Assembly (NCBI RefSeq): GCF_003416885.1 | Contig: NZ_QVPD01000010.1 | Location: forward strand, 45,132 to 109,131 | Origin: Cognatiluteimonas weifangensis | GTDB lineage: Bacteria; Pseudomonadota; Gammaproteobacteria; Xanthomonadales; Xanthomonadaceae | Reading direction: 5' to 3' | Length of the DNA stretch: 64,000 nucleotides | Shown here: one piece after another, positions 9,272 through 18,745 of the stretch | Layout: each line of letters starts with the position of its first letter | Numbering within the stretch: position 1 is the stretch's first letter | Made by a program: the position numbers and the translations under genes | The notes under the pieces: generated by a model | Seen by the model: only the letters and a program-made list of their open reading frames with translations | Databases searched by the model: none | Told to the model about the DNA's origin: nothing

Positions 9272-10618
9272 TCAGTCGCCGTCGGCCGGGGCGGTCGCGG
9301 GCGGGGCGGCGATCGCGGGCGCCGCCGCGGTCTCGGCCAGGCGGATGTCGACGTAGGCCTCGCCGCGCATCTCGCGCAGGAACCGGTCCCACTCTTCCTC
9401 CAGCTTGCGCTGGCCGATGCTCTCGCGCACCAGCTGGCGGCGGTTGTCGTCGGCCGCGGCGACCTGACGCGCGCCTTCGCGCTGCACGATGTGCCAGCCG
9501 GCCTGGGTCTTGAACGGAGCCGAGACCTGGCCGTCCTGCAGCGCCGCGACCTGGGCGCCGAAGTCCGGGCCGTAGGCGTCCTGCGCGAACCAGCCGAGCT
9601 CGCCGCCCTTGTCGGCGGTGGCGGTGTCCTCGGAGTGTTCCCGCGCCAGCGCGGCGAAATCGGCGCCACCGGCGATGCGGGCGCGCAGGGTCTCCAGCTC
9701 GGCCTGGGCGGCGGCGTCGCCGTCCTCGCCGGCGCGCACCAGGATGTGGCGCGCCTGCAGTTGCGTCACCGTACGCGGTGCCGCGGCGCTGGCGTCGCGG
9801 GTGTCGACCAACTGCAGCAGCTGGAAGCCGCTGGCGCCGCGGATCGGGCCGAGAATCTGGCCGGCCTGCATGCTGCTGATGGCCTGCGCGAAGACCGGCG
9901 GGATCTCGTCCAGGCTGCGCCAGCCCAGGTCGCCGCCTTCCAGGGCGTTGGGGCTGTCGGAATAGCGCACCGCGGCCGCGGCGAAATCGATCTCGCCGCG
10001 GTCGAGCTGCGCCTTGATGCCTTCGATCTTGCGCTGCGCGGCGGCGATCTGGTCCGGGGTCGCGCCTTCCGGCAGTCCCACCAGGATGTGCGCGAGGTGG
10101 TACTGGTTGCCGGCAGCCTGGTTGGCCAGCGCGGCGTCGACTTCGCCTTCGCTGACGCTGATCCGGCTCTGCGCGAAGCTCTGGCGCAGGCGCTGGATGG
10201 CGATCTCGTCGCGGACCGAGCTGCGCAGGTCGGCGATCGTCATGCCGTCGCGGGCGAGCTGGGCGCCGAGCTGGTCGAGGCCGATGTTGTTCTGCTGCGC
10301 GATGTTGGCGAGCGCGGCGTCGACTTCCTGGTCGCTGACGTTGATGCCGGAGGAGCGGGCGCGGGCCGTTTCCAGCTTCACCAGGATCAGGCGCTCGAGC
10401 ACCTGCTTCTCCAGCACCTCGCGCGGCGGCAACTGGTCCTGGCGGGTGGCGTACTGCGAGAGCACGTTGCCCAGCGCGCGGTCGAGCTCGCTGCGCAGGA
10501 CCACGTCCTCGTCCACCACCGCCACGATGCGGTCGATCGGCTGCAGCTGCTGGGCGGCGGCCTGGGCGGCCGGGAACGCGGCGGCAACGGCAAGGAGGCA
10601 GGCGAGCAGTCTGTTCAT
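9272..10618 (-). CDS. surA: Periplasmic chaperone and peptidyl-prolyl isomerase SurA
   Basis: Chaperone that escorts outer-membrane beta-barrel proteins, including LptD, across the periplasm. 448 residues: signal peptide (residues 1 to about 25, cut near AQAAAQQ), SurA N-terminal domain starting LQPIDRIVAVVDEDVVLRSELD, then two parvulin-like PPIase domains (around YHLAHILVGLPEG and ARHILVRAGEDG, each followed by a GGDLGW or GGELGW motif). The ATG overlaps the lptD stop as ATGA. A Pro/Ala tail follows the last helix. Confidence 0.97.
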   Translation of the reverse strand: MNRLLACLLAVAAAFPAAQAAAQQLQPIDRIVAVVDEDVVLRSELDRALGNVLSQYATRQDQLPPREVLEKQVLERLILVKLETARARSSGINVSDQEVDAALANIAQQNNIGLDQLGAQLARDGMTIADLRSSVRDEIAIQRLRQSFAQSRISVSEGEVDAALANQAAGNQYHLAHILVGLPEGATPDQIAAAQRKIEGIKAQLDRGEIDFAAAAVRYSDSPNALEGGDLGWRSLDEIPPVFAQAISSMQAGQILGPIRGASGFQLLQLVDTRDASAAAPRTVTQLQARHILVRAGEDGDAAAQAELETLRARIAGGADFAALAREHSEDTATADKGGELGWFAQDAYGPDFGAQVAALQDGQVSAPFKTQAGWHIVQREGARQVAAADDNRRQLVRESIGQRKLEEEWDRFLREMRGEAYVDIRLAETAAAPAIAAPPATAPADGD

Positions 10619-12975
10619 GGCATCGGGTCGGGGGAGTTGGCGTCGTCGTCGCTGCCGCTGACTTCCGACGGCGGTACGAGGTAGAGGTCCTCGCGGTAGT
10701 AGCCGAGGATAGCACGGCGCAAACGCGACTCCGTGTCCGCGCCGGCCGAACCCAGCCCCTTGAGCTCGATCTCCAGCTGGATCGAATTGCTCAAGTCGCC
10801 CTCGCGGTTGTGCAGGTAACGACGCCCCACCAGGCGCACCGCCAGGCAGCAGCTGTCCCACTGCAAGCCGGCGATGCCTTCCAGCAGTTGCCGGTCCTGC
10901 AGCGAGTAGTAGTAGCGGCCGACCACGCTCCACGCCGGGCTCAGCGGGTAGAGGAAGTTGAAGTCCACCTGTTCCAGCAGGTCGCGGCGGTAGCGGTAGC
11001 CGAGGTTGACGATGCCGTCGTCGCCGATCAGGTAGCGGGTGCGGACGCTGGCCAGATCCTTGCGGCGGAACTTGGGGTCCCACTGGTAGGAGCCGCCCAG
11101 GCTCCAGCGGTCGTTGATCGCGTAGCTGGCGTCGGCGACCCACGCGGACTTGCCGCGCTCCACCGGCGTCTCCCGCGGCGCGGTGACCAGCGACGCGTCG
11201 AAGTAGCGGATCTGGCCGAGGCTGGCGGACAGTTTCTCGCGGCCGTCGGACTGGCGCAGCAGCCGCGTCGACACGGCCAGGGTGAGCTGGTTGGCGTCGC
11301 TTTGGCGGTCGGCGCCGGTGTAGCGGTTGTCGCGGAACAGCTGGCCCCAGCTGAACGTCATCGGCCGGGTGTCGAACAACGGCAGCCCGGCCTGGTCGCG
11401 GTAGGGCACGCGCAGGTAGAACAGGCGCGGCTCCAGCGTGTGCAGGTAGCTCTCGCCGCCGAAGCTGGTTTCGCGGTCCAGGAACAGCCCCGCATCCAGC
11501 GAGGCGATCGGCAGGCTGCGGTGCGGCGCGTCGTCGCCCAGCGTGGCGGCGAGCGCGTCGTCGAGGCGGTAGCCGGTGTAGCGCCAGGCCAGCTTCGGGG
11601 TCAGGAACCAGCTGGCGCCCTGCAGCGGCATGCCGACGAAGGGCTTGAAGTCCGCGCGGCTGCCGCCGGCCCGGTCCGGATGCTGGAAGCGCACCGTTTC
11701 GGCGTCGAGGCCCGCGGTCAGCCAGCGCCCGAACGGCTGCTCCCAGCGCACATAGGCGCGCGGCAGGCGATCGTGCGGCAGATTGATGTCGCGCAGCGTG
11801 TAGTCCGACAGCTGGCTGTGGTCCGCCATCACCCCGGCGTCCCAGTAGCGGCCGTGGCCGTAGATGCCGATGTCGCTGCGCAGCCGGTACGGCGCCAGCC
11901 CGTCGACGTTGTTGCTGGAGTCCTCGAGGTAACGCGGGTCGCTGATCCAGTTGAGGTTGGTGCGCGCCTGCCAGCTGCCGAACAGGTCCTGCCGGGCATC
12001 GAAATGGAAGCGGCCGCGGTCCTCGCCGCGACGGTTGTCCAGCGCATAGCCGCCGGCGAGGAATTCGGCGGTTTCGCGCTCGCGCTCGCGATCGGTCAGC
12101 TGGTCGGAAGGCAGGTATTCCAGTTCCAGGGTGCCGCGGCCGGTGTCGGTGAGGTAGCGGAACTGCGAACCCAGTTGCACGCCGCGCTGGGTCATCAGCC
12201 GCGGCGTCAGGGTCAGGTCGTAGTTCGGCGCCAGGTTGAAATAGATCGGCTGGCGGTAGTCGAAGCCGTTGCGGCCGGAGGAGCTGACGCTCGGGTACAG
12301 CAAGCCGCTGCGGCGGCGGTTGTCGATCGGGAACGGGAACCAGGGCACGTACAGCACCGGCACCTTGCCGACCCGCAGGATCGCGTTGCGGGCCACGCCG
12401 GTGCCGGCCTCGGTGTCGACGTCGATGCGCTCGGCGCGCAGTTCCCAGCTGCGCTGCCCGGGCGGGCAGGTCGAATAAGTGGCGCCGTACAGCGCGCCCT
12501 GGGCGCCGTGCATCTCGATGTGCCCGGCGCCGCCGTTGCCGCGCCGGGACACCAGCTGGTAACGCACGTTGCGGATGCTGTGGGTGTCGGCGTTCTGGTT
12601 GCCCTCGGCGCTGTCGGCGACCAGGCGCATGCCCGCATCCTGGTAGCGCACGCTGCCGTCGGCGACGTAGTGCCCGCTGTCGCTGTCGAAGGTGAGCTTG
12701 TTGGTGCCCAGGAACTGGTCGCCGCGGCGCAGGGCGACATTGCCTTCGAATTCCGGCTTCGATTCGGTGCCGGCGAGCTGGTCGCCCTCGATGTCGGTGG
12801 GTTGCGCGGCCCGGGCATCGGCACTGCCGACCGGCGGCTGGGCATCGGCGAACGCCGGCACCGCCTCCTGCAGCGGGCACAGGCGCCAGTCCTCGGGGCG
12901 GTCCTCGGCGGCCTGCGCCGTCAGCGACATGGCGATGCACAACGGCAACGGCAGCAGGCGGAGGGCTTTGCGCAC
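10615..12975 (-). CDS. lptD: LPS-assembly protein LptD
   Basis: Outer-membrane beta-barrel that with LptE inserts lipopolysaccharide into the outer leaflet. 786 residues from GTG 12975: signal peptide to about residue 22, an LptA-like N-terminal jellyroll domain (GDQLAGTES through RAERIDVDTE), then the barrel. The four cysteines needed for inter-domain disulfides are visible: Cys33 (DWRLCPL), one in TCPPGQ, and the adjacent pair in WDSCCLAVR near the C-terminus. It is first in the operon and overlaps surA, whose product helps fold it. Confidence 0.97.
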   Translation of the reverse strand: MRKALRLLPLPLCIAMSLTAQAAEDRPEDWRLCPLQEAVPAFADAQPPVGSADARAAQPTDIEGDQLAGTESKPEFEGNVALRRGDQFLGTNKLTFDSDSGHYVADGSVRYQDAGMRLVADSAEGNQNADTHSIRNVRYQLVSRRGNGGAGHIEMHGAQGALYGATYSTCPPGQRSWELRAERIDVDTEAGTGVARNAILRVGKVPVLYVPWFPFPIDNRRRSGLLYPSVSSSGRNGFDYRQPIYFNLAPNYDLTLTPRLMTQRGVQLGSQFRYLTDTGRGTLELEYLPSDQLTDRERERETAEFLAGGYALDNRRGEDRGRFHFDARQDLFGSWQARTNLNWISDPRYLEDSSNNVDGLAPYRLRSDIGIYGHGRYWDAGVMADHSQLSDYTLRDINLPHDRLPRAYVRWEQPFGRWLTAGLDAETVRFQHPDRAGGSRADFKPFVGMPLQGASWFLTPKLAWRYTGYRLDDALAATLGDDAPHRSLPIASLDAGLFLDRETSFGGESYLHTLEPRLFYLRVPYRDQAGLPLFDTRPMTFSWGQLFRDNRYTGADRQSDANQLTLAVSTRLLRQSDGREKLSASLGQIRYFDASLVTAPRETPVERGKSAWVADASYAINDRWSLGGSYQWDPKFRRKDLASVRTRYLIGDDGIVNLGYRYRRDLLEQVDFNFLYPLSPAWSVVGRYYYSLQDRQLLEGIAGLQWDSCCLAVRLVGRRYLHNREGDLSNSIQLEIELKGLGSAGADTESRLRRAILGYYREDLYLVPPSEVSGSDDDANSPDPMP

Positions 12976-13144
12976 GAGGCGTCCGTGGGGCGGAAACGGC
13001 CGTTAGCTTGCCGCATCCCATGGACAGCGGCAATGCGGCACCGGCGCCGGCACGGGCGCCCGCGGGGGGTGACGGGGTTCCGGCGTGCGGCTCCGGCGGC
13101 GCGTCCCGCGCCGGGCGCCGGCATCGGCCGACGCCCGGGCCCGC

Positions 13145-14083
13145 TCAGTCGGTCGTTGCCGGCGCTGCCAGCAGCGCGCCGACATGGGCCACCGCGCAGG
13201 CGCGCAACGCGTCCAGATCGTAGCCACCCTCCAGCACCGAGACGATGCGGCCGTGCGCGTGGCGCGCGGCGACCGCGGCCAGCGCCCGGGTCAGCCAGGC
13301 GAAGTCGTCGGCGTGCAGCCGCAACTGCGCCAGCGGGTCGCGCCAGTGCGCGTCGAAGCCGGCCGACAACAGCAGCAGCTGCGGCGCGAACGCCTCCAGT
13401 GCCGGCAGCAGGCGCTCGCGCCAGGCCGTGCGGAACTCCGCGCCACCGGCGCCAGGCGGCAACGGCGCGTTGACGAGGTTGCCGACTCCGCGCTCGTCCC
13501 CGCCGCCGCTGTCCGGGTACAGCGGCCGCTGGTGCGAACTCAGGTACTGCACGCGCGGCTCGCGCTCGAAGATCGCCTGGGTGCCGTTGCCGTGATGGAC
13601 GTCGAAATCGGCGATCGCCACGCGCGCCAGCCCGTGCCGGTCCAGCGCGTGCGCCGCCGCCACCGCGACGTTGTTGAACAGGCAAAAGCCCATCGCGGTG
13701 TCGGCGCTGGCGTGGTGGCCGGGCGGACGCACCGCGCAGAACGCGCGCCGGTCGTCGCCGCCGAGCACGCCGTCGACCGCCGCCACCGCGGCGCCGGCCG
13801 CGCGCAACGCGGCTTCGGCGGAGCCAGGCGACAGCAGCGTGTCCGGATCCAGCGCGAGCCGCTGCGTCGGGCGGGTTTCCAGCACCGTGTGCAGCAGTGA
13901 GGGCGCGTGCACGCGCAGCAGGGCGCCGCGGCTCGCGCGCGGCGCCTGGCGCCAGTGCAGGGCGTCGCCGAAGGCGTCGCGCAAGGCTTGCGTCACCACG
14001 GACAGCCGCTCGGGGCGTTCGACATGCGCGGGCCCGGGATCGTGGCCCAGGCATGCGGCGTGGGTGTAGACCGCGAGTGTCAT
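13145..14083 (-). CDS. Histone deacetylase-family amidohydrolase
   Basis: Zinc-dependent deacetylase-fold enzyme of the class II HDAC/acetylpolyamine amidohydrolase superfamily, 312 residues. Catalytic motifs are all present: RPPGHHA (charge-relay histidines), IADFDVHHGNGTQ (zinc Asp/His) and LSAGFDAH (second zinc Asp). Bacterial members act on acetylpolyamines or other small acetylamides; the true substrate cannot be told from sequence. It sits upstream of lptD on the same strand with a 169-base gap, so it could be separate from that operon. Confidence 0.93.
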   Translation of the reverse strand: MTLAVYTHAACLGHDPGPAHVERPERLSVVTQALRDAFGDALHWRQAPRASRGALLRVHAPSLLHTVLETRPTQRLALDPDTLLSPGSAEAALRAAGAAVAAVDGVLGGDDRRAFCAVRPPGHHASADTAMGFCLFNNVAVAAAHALDRHGLARVAIADFDVHHGNGTQAIFEREPRVQYLSSHQRPLYPDSGGGDERGVGNLVNAPLPPGAGGAEFRTAWRERLLPALEAFAPQLLLLSAGFDAHWRDPLAQLRLHADDFAWLTRALAAVAARHAHGRIVSVLEGGYDLDALRACAVAHVGALLAAPATTD

Positions 14084-14201
14084 GGCCGACCGCTGGCGGG
14101 GCCGGCAAGCGTCACGTCGCCGGCGTGCGGCACGCCGATCCGATCAGCACGATCCGGAGGGCCGGCAGATGCCGGCGGCCGGTAGGTCTCGCGAGCGCCG
14201 G

Positions 14202-14765
14202 CTAGGCGGACGCGGGCTTGCGGCGCTCGTGCTTCCACAGCACTTCGCCCTGGCCGCTGGCGCGGGCCAGCACGCGCGCCAGCACGAACAGCAGGTCGGA
14301 CAGGCGGTTGAGGTAGCGACCCGCCTGCGGCCGCACGACCTCGTCGCGGGCCAGGGTAACGACCGCGCGCTCGGCGCGGCGGACGATGGTGCGCGCCAGC
14401 TGGCAGCGCGCCGCCGCTTCGCCGCCACCGGGGAGGATGAATTCCTTCAGCGGCGGCAGGTCGGCGTTGTAGCCGTCCAGCGCGCGTTCCAGCGCGTCGA
14501 CGTCGGCGTCGTGGATCGCGGCATGGCCGGGAATGCACAGCTCCCCGCCCAGGTCGAACAGCTGGTGCTGGATCGTGGTCAGCAGCTCGCGGATGTCCTC
14601 GGGAACGGGTGCCGCCAGCAGTACGCCGAGTGCGCAGTTGGCCTCGTCGATGGTGCCGTAGGCGGCGACCCGCGCCGCATCCTTGGCCACCCGGGTGCCG
14701 TCGCCCAGGCCGGTGCTGCCGTCGTCGCCGGTGCGGGTGTAGATCTTCGACAGCCGGTTGCCCAT
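14202..14765 (-). CDS. Cob(I)alamin adenosyltransferase, PduO type
   Basis: Transfers the 5'-deoxyadenosyl group of ATP to cob(I)alamin to make adenosylcobalamin. 187 residues of the trimeric PduO family, with the ATP-binding N-terminal motif KIYTRTGDDGSTGLGDGTR, FILPGG, the RRAERAVV helix and YLNRLSDLLFVLAR. It starts 10 bases beyond the stop of an upstream small membrane protein gene on the same strand. No cobalamin biosynthesis genes or B12 riboswitch are visible nearby, so this looks like cofactor salvage/activation. Confidence 0.95.
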   Translation of the reverse strand: MGNRLSKIYTRTGDDGSTGLGDGTRVAKDAARVAAYGTIDEANCALGVLLAAPVPEDIRELLTTIQHQLFDLGGELCIPGHAAIHDADVDALERALDGYNADLPPLKEFILPGGGEAAARCQLARTIVRRAERAVVTLARDEVVRPQAGRYLNRLSDLLFVLARVLARASGQGEVLWKHERRKPASA

Positions 14766-14775
14766 GACGGCTGGC

Positions 14776-15351
14776 CTACACCGTTTGCGTGCGCAGCGCC
14801 GGCAGGCGCGCGCGCAGCAGCTCGAAGCCGCCGAACAGCGCCGCCGCGTAGGTCAGGGTGCCCAGCAGCGTCCACTGGAAGAACGGGATGCCGGCGAGGT
14901 AGGCGGCGCCGAGCCCGGCCGCGTCCTGCGGATACAGCGGCGAGGCCAGCCAGGCGCCGAAGTTGGTGACCGCGAAGAACAGCACCGAGCCGAGCAGCGA
15001 GTAGCCGAGCACCCGCGCGCCCGCGACCTTGCCGCGCAGGCCGAAGCCGAGCACGCTCGACAGGGCGACGCAGGCGTACACCGACCAGAAGCTGAGGCTG
15101 CCCAGGTAGCTGGCGTAGTCGGCGCCGTGCAGGGCCCCCAGCACCAGGTCGGACAGCAGCAGCGCCAGCAGCGGCACCAGCAGCGCCCAGCGTCGCGAGG
15201 CGAAGTACGCGCCGCCGAACAGCGCGATCGCCTCCACCGGCGAGAAATTCGGCGGATGCGGCAGCAGCCGGGTCAGCGCGGCGGCGACGATCAGGCCGGT
15301 CAGCAGCAGCGGGCCGGGGGCGAACAGGGTGGCGGAAGCGGGACGGTTCAT
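14776..15351 (-). CDS. Small polytopic membrane protein, DUF6580-like
   Basis: 191 residues from ATG 15351 (MNRPASATLFAPG), with about five hydrophobic helices and the stretch LLPHPPNFSPVEAIALFGGAYF characteristic of a conserved bacterial membrane family annotated as putative transport (DUF6580, from memory). The layout resembles small-molecule transport (ECF S-component-like) proteins. It lies immediately upstream of the cobalamin adenosyltransferase, so a role in corrinoid or cobalt uptake is an attractive but unproven inference. An in-frame upstream extension to 15396 is possible but lacks hydrophobic or conserved character. Confidence 0.8.
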   Translation of the reverse strand: MNRPASATLFAPGPLLLTGLIVAAALTRLLPHPPNFSPVEAIALFGGAYFASRRWALLVPLLALLLSDLVLGALHGADYASYLGSLSFWSVYACVALSSVLGFGLRGKVAGARVLGYSLLGSVLFFAVTNFGAWLASPLYPQDAAGLGAAYLAGIPFFQWTLLGTLTYAAALFGGFELLRARLPALRTQTV

Positions 15352-15423
15352 CGGATGCACGCGGGTAGTGGAGCCGGAACCGTTAGCATAGCGCACCCCA
15401 CCTGCGACCTCTCACCGGCAGGC

Positions 15424-16644
15424 ATGAACGCGAGCGCGCAAGCACGGCATGACGTGGCGATCGTCGGCGGCGGCCTGGTCGGCGCCAGCCTGGCGATCGC
15501 GCTGGAGCGGATCGGCGTCGATGTCGCCCTGGTCGAGGCGACGCCGGCCGGCACCCTGCCGGCGGTGTTCGACCAGCGCAACCTGAGCTTCGCCGAAGCC
15601 ACGGTGCAGGCGCTGACCGCGTTGGGAGTGCTGCAGAAACTGCAGGCGCCGGCGGCGCCGGTGCGCCGCATCCACGTCAGCCGCCGCGGCGATTTCGGCC
15701 GGGTCCGGCTCGACGCCGCCGATTACGGGCGCGAGGCGTTCGGCCAGGTGGTGGTCGCGCGCGATTTCGGTCTGGCGCTGGAGGCGCGGCTGGCGGAGCT
15801 GACCCGCCTCACCCGCTACCGGCCGGCGCGTTGCGTCGGCGTCGATGGTGTCGATGGCCATGCGCGCACGTTGCGGATCCGCGACGAAGTCGGCGAGCGC
15901 ACGTTGTCGGCGCGGCTGCTGGTCGCCGCCGACGGCGCCCGCAGCGGCGTGCGCGAGGCGCTGGGCATCGCCGCGCAGGAACACGACTACGCGCAGACCC
16001 TGTTCGTGGCCCGGGTGCGCAGCGCGCGCGCGCCTGACGGCACCGCCTACGAGCGTTTCGGCGAGGACGGCCCGACCGCGCTGCTGCCGCGCGGCGACGG
16101 CCACTACGGCGTGGTCCACGGCGTGGCGCGCGCGGAGGCCGAGGCGGTCGCGGCGCTGGAAGATGGTGCGTTCCTCGCCCGCCTGCAGCGCGCCTTCGGC
16201 TGGCGCGTCGGCGCGTTCCTCGCGGTCGGGGCGCGCAGCATGTATCCGGCGGTCCGGGTGTGCGCCGAGCGCCTGGTCGCGCCGCGCGCGGTGCTGGTCG
16301 GCAATGCCGCGCAGGCGGTGCATCCGCTCGGCGCGCAGGGGTTCAACCTGGGCCTGCGCGACGCGCTGACGCTGGCGGAGCTGATCGAGGACGGCGCCGA
16401 CCCCGGCGCCGACGATTTGCTGGCGGCCTACGTGCAGCGCCGGCGCGAGGATCGCGACCGCACGCTGGCGTTCTCCGACGGCCTGGCGCGGCTGACCGCG
16501 AACCCGGCGCCGCTGCTGCGGCCGTTGCGCAGCGCCGGACTGCTGGCACTGGACCGCCTGCCTGCATTGCAGGCGCTGCTGGTCGGCGGCGCGATGGGGT
16601 ATCGCGGCCAGGTGCCGCGCCTGTGCCGCGGGGGGCAGGCATGA
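15424..16644 (+). CDS. ubiH: 2-octaprenyl-6-methoxyphenol hydroxylase-type FAD monooxygenase
   Basis: Flavin monooxygenase of ubiquinone biosynthesis, 406 residues. N-terminal FAD-binding VAIVGGGLVGASLAIAL, middle LLVAADGARSGVREALGI, and the C-terminal FAD motif GNAAQAVHPLGAQGFNLGLRD. The arrangement and the downstream paralogue suggest UbiH. Its stop overlaps the start of the next gene (ATGA), implying coupled translation. Assignment among UbiH, UbiI and UbiF rests on context and weak motif differences. Confidence 0.87.
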   Translation: MNASAQARHDVAIVGGGLVGASLAIALERIGVDVALVEATPAGTLPAVFDQRNLSFAEATVQALTALGVLQKLQAPAAPVRRIHVSRRGDFGRVRLDAADYGREAFGQVVVARDFGLALEARLAELTRLTRYRPARCVGVDGVDGHARTLRIRDEVGERTLSARLLVAADGARSGVREALGIAAQEHDYAQTLFVARVRSARAPDGTAYERFGEDGPTALLPRGDGHYGVVHGVARAEAEAVAALEDGAFLARLQRAFGWRVGAFLAVGARSMYPAVRVCAERLVAPRAVLVGNAAQAVHPLGAQGFNLGLRDALTLAELIEDGADPGADDLLAAYVQRRREDRDRTLAFSDGLARLTANPAPLLRPLRSAGLLALDRLPALQALLVGGAMGYRGQVPRLCRGGQA

Positions 16645-17834
16645 GCCGCCGCGGCGGACTCGAAGCCGTGGTGGTCGGCGGCGGCGTGGTCGGCGCGGCC
16701 TGCGCGTTGGCGCTGGCGCGGGCCGGGCTGCAGGTCGCGCTGGTGGAAGGCACGCCGCCGGCGCCGTGGCGCCGCGAACAACCCGACCTGCGCGTCTACG
16801 CGCTCGCCGCCGACAACGCGGCGCTGCTCGACGGTTTCGGGGTGTGGGACGCGATCCGCGGCGCGCGCGCGCAGCCCTACCGGCGGATGCGGGTGTGGGA
16901 CGCGGCCGGCGGCGGCGAATTGCGGTTCGACGCCGACGCCTTCGGCCGCCGCGAATTGGGCTGGATCGTCGAGCAGAGCCTGCTGCTGGAGCGTCTGTGG
17001 GCGACGTTGCCCGTCGCCGGCGTGCGCGTGCGCTGCCCGGCGCGGGTGGTGGCGCTGGAGCAGGGCGGCGAGGGCGCGGATGCGGCGGGCGTGCGGCTGC
17101 AGCTGGACGACGGCAGTTGGCTGCAGGCGCGGATCGCGATCGCCGCCGACGGCGCACAGTCGACCCTGCGCCAGCTGGCGGGCCTGGCGGTGGATCGCCA
17201 CGACTACAGGCAGCGCGGCGTGGTCGGCTATGTCGCCACCCGGTACCCGCACGAGGACACCGCATGGCAGCGTTTCCTGCCGGGCGGGCCGCTGGCGTTC
17301 CTGCCCTGCGCCGACGGCGCCTGCTCGATCGTGTGGAGCCTGCCCGACGCCGAAGCCGGGCGGGTGCTGGCGCTGGACGACGCCGCCTTCGCACGCGAAC
17401 TCACCCGCGCCTTCGATGCGCGCCTGGGCGCGGTGCGCGCGCTGTCGCCGCGGGCCGCGTTCCCGCTGCGCCGGCAACTGGCGCGCGACTACGTCGCCGG
17501 GCGCGTGCTGCTGCTGGGCGATGCCGCGCATGTGGTGCATCCGCTGGCCGGGCAGGGCGTGAACCTGGGCCTGCGCGACGTCGCCGCGCTGCGCGACGGC
17601 GTGCTCGCGGCGCAGGCCGCCGGCGCGGACTGGAGCGCGGCGCCGCGGCTGGCGCGCTGGGCGCGCCGGCGCAAGAGCGAGAACGCCCTGGCCGCCTATG
17701 CGTTCGACGGCATCAACCGTCTCTACCGCAGCGATGCGGTGGCCGCGACCTTGCTGCGCGGTCCGCTGCTCGGGCTGGCCGGGCGGCTGCCGCCGGTGGC
17801 GCAGCAGCTGTGGCGCCGCGCTGCCGGTCTCTGA
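16641..17834 (+). CDS. UbiH/UbiF/VisC/COQ6-family ubiquinone hydroxylase
   Basis: Second FAD monooxygenase of the ubiquinone pathway, 397 residues, overlapping ubiH by four bases. FAD-binding motifs: VVVGGGVVGAACALALARAG, IAADGAQSTLRQLAGL and GDAAHVVHPLAGQGVNLGLRD. It most likely hydroxylates a different ring position from UbiH (UbiI/VisC- or UbiF-like); the sequence alone does not decide. The two probably work in the same membrane-associated complex. Confidence 0.87.
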   Translation: MSRRGGLEAVVVGGGVVGAACALALARAGLQVALVEGTPPAPWRREQPDLRVYALAADNAALLDGFGVWDAIRGARAQPYRRMRVWDAAGGGELRFDADAFGRRELGWIVEQSLLLERLWATLPVAGVRVRCPARVVALEQGGEGADAAGVRLQLDDGSWLQARIAIAADGAQSTLRQLAGLAVDRHDYRQRGVVGYVATRYPHEDTAWQRFLPGGPLAFLPCADGACSIVWSLPDAEAGRVLALDDAAFARELTRAFDARLGAVRALSPRAAFPLRRQLARDYVAGRVLLLGDAAHVVHPLAGQGVNLGLRDVAALRDGVLAAQAAGADWSAAPRLARWARRRKSENALAAYAFDGINRLYRSDAVAATLLRGPLLGLAGRLPPVAQQLWRRAAGL

Positions 17835-17870
17835 GCGCGGCGTCGGGCGAACGCGCCAGTCGGCGGCCGG

Positions 17871-18569
17871 CTACATCCAGCCCTTGAGCTCGTCCTGGCT
17901 GAGTCTGCCGTTGTGGTCGTGGTCCACCGCGTTGAATTCGGCGGTCAACGTGGCGTTGCTCCGGGCCTCGCCGCGACTGATGCTGCCGTTGTGGTTGGCG
18001 TCCAGCGTGCCGAAATCGATTTCGTAGTCGCCGACGATCGAATTGCCGGGGCTGGAGGTCACGGTCACGTCGGCCTGCGCGGCGGGCATGGCCGGCGGCG
18101 GATTTACCGTCGCCTGCGCGGCGGCCTCGGTGGCGGTCTGCGCGTCGCGGGCGGCATCGACGGCCGCCTGGCTCGCTGCCTGCGCGACATCGGCCGACTG
18201 CTCGGCGAAATCGGACGCGGCCTTGGTCTGCAGGTGGCCGGTGGCGGCGTCGTCGGCGACCGCGTTGGCGTTGGTGGCGGCGCCGATCGCCGTGCCGGCG
18301 GCAGTGCTGGCCTGGACTGCGCTCTGGCCGGCAACGGCGGCGTTGGCTGCGGCGGCGGGATTCTGCGGCTGGGTGGCGCTGAGGTCGGCGGCCGTGCTTG
18401 CCGCGGCCTGGGCCTCGGAAGCGGCGGCCGTGGCCTGCTGCGCGTCGTCGCTGGCGGCCTTGGCGTCGAGCTGCGCCTGCTGCTGTTCCTGGGTCTGGGC
18501 GAACGCCTGGCCGCCGCAGCCCAGCGCGGCCAGCAAGGCGAGGATGAGTGTCGGGGTTCTGCAGGTCAT
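17871..18569 (-). CDS. Secreted Ala/Gln-rich protein with two C-terminal EF-hands
   Basis: 232 residues: signal peptide (cleavage near GQAFAQ), a long low-complexity Ala/Gln/Thr-rich region likely to be helical or coiled (residues about 25-175), then two EF-hand calcium loops, DANHNGSISRGE and DHDHNGRLSQDE, at the extreme C-terminus. The product is probably periplasmic or extracellular and calcium-binding. No known enzyme domain is visible. It is convergent with the ubiquinone genes. Confidence 0.85.
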   Translation of the reverse strand: MTCRTPTLILALLAALGCGGQAFAQTQEQQQAQLDAKAASDDAQQATAAASEAQAAASTAADLSATQPQNPAAAANAAVAGQSAVQASTAAGTAIGAATNANAVADDAATGHLQTKAASDFAEQSADVAQAASQAAVDAARDAQTATEAAAQATVNPPPAMPAAQADVTVTSSPGNSIVGDYEIDFGTLDANHNGSISRGEARSNATLTAEFNAVDHDHNGRLSQDELKGWM

Positions 18570-18745
18570 CGGAGGCGCCTCTGGGTGGGGGAAGCGCCAC
18601 CCTAGGCAGGGCCGGGTCTATCCCGTGTCAATCCGGTGCCTTCGCGCGGCACGGTTTCCGGTGCGTTCAGTCTCTCCGGATTCCTGCGGGTGCCGCGGCA
18701 TGCCCGCTGCGCGGCCGGGATCGGTTGCGGCCGCACGGGCCCGCT

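Noticed and set aside
9272..13033. A 1,253-codon minus-strand frame ending in SurA
   Set aside because: Only the last 448 codons match SurA; the rest overlaps lptD in another frame and has shadow-like composition. SurA begins at 10618, overlapping the lptD stop.
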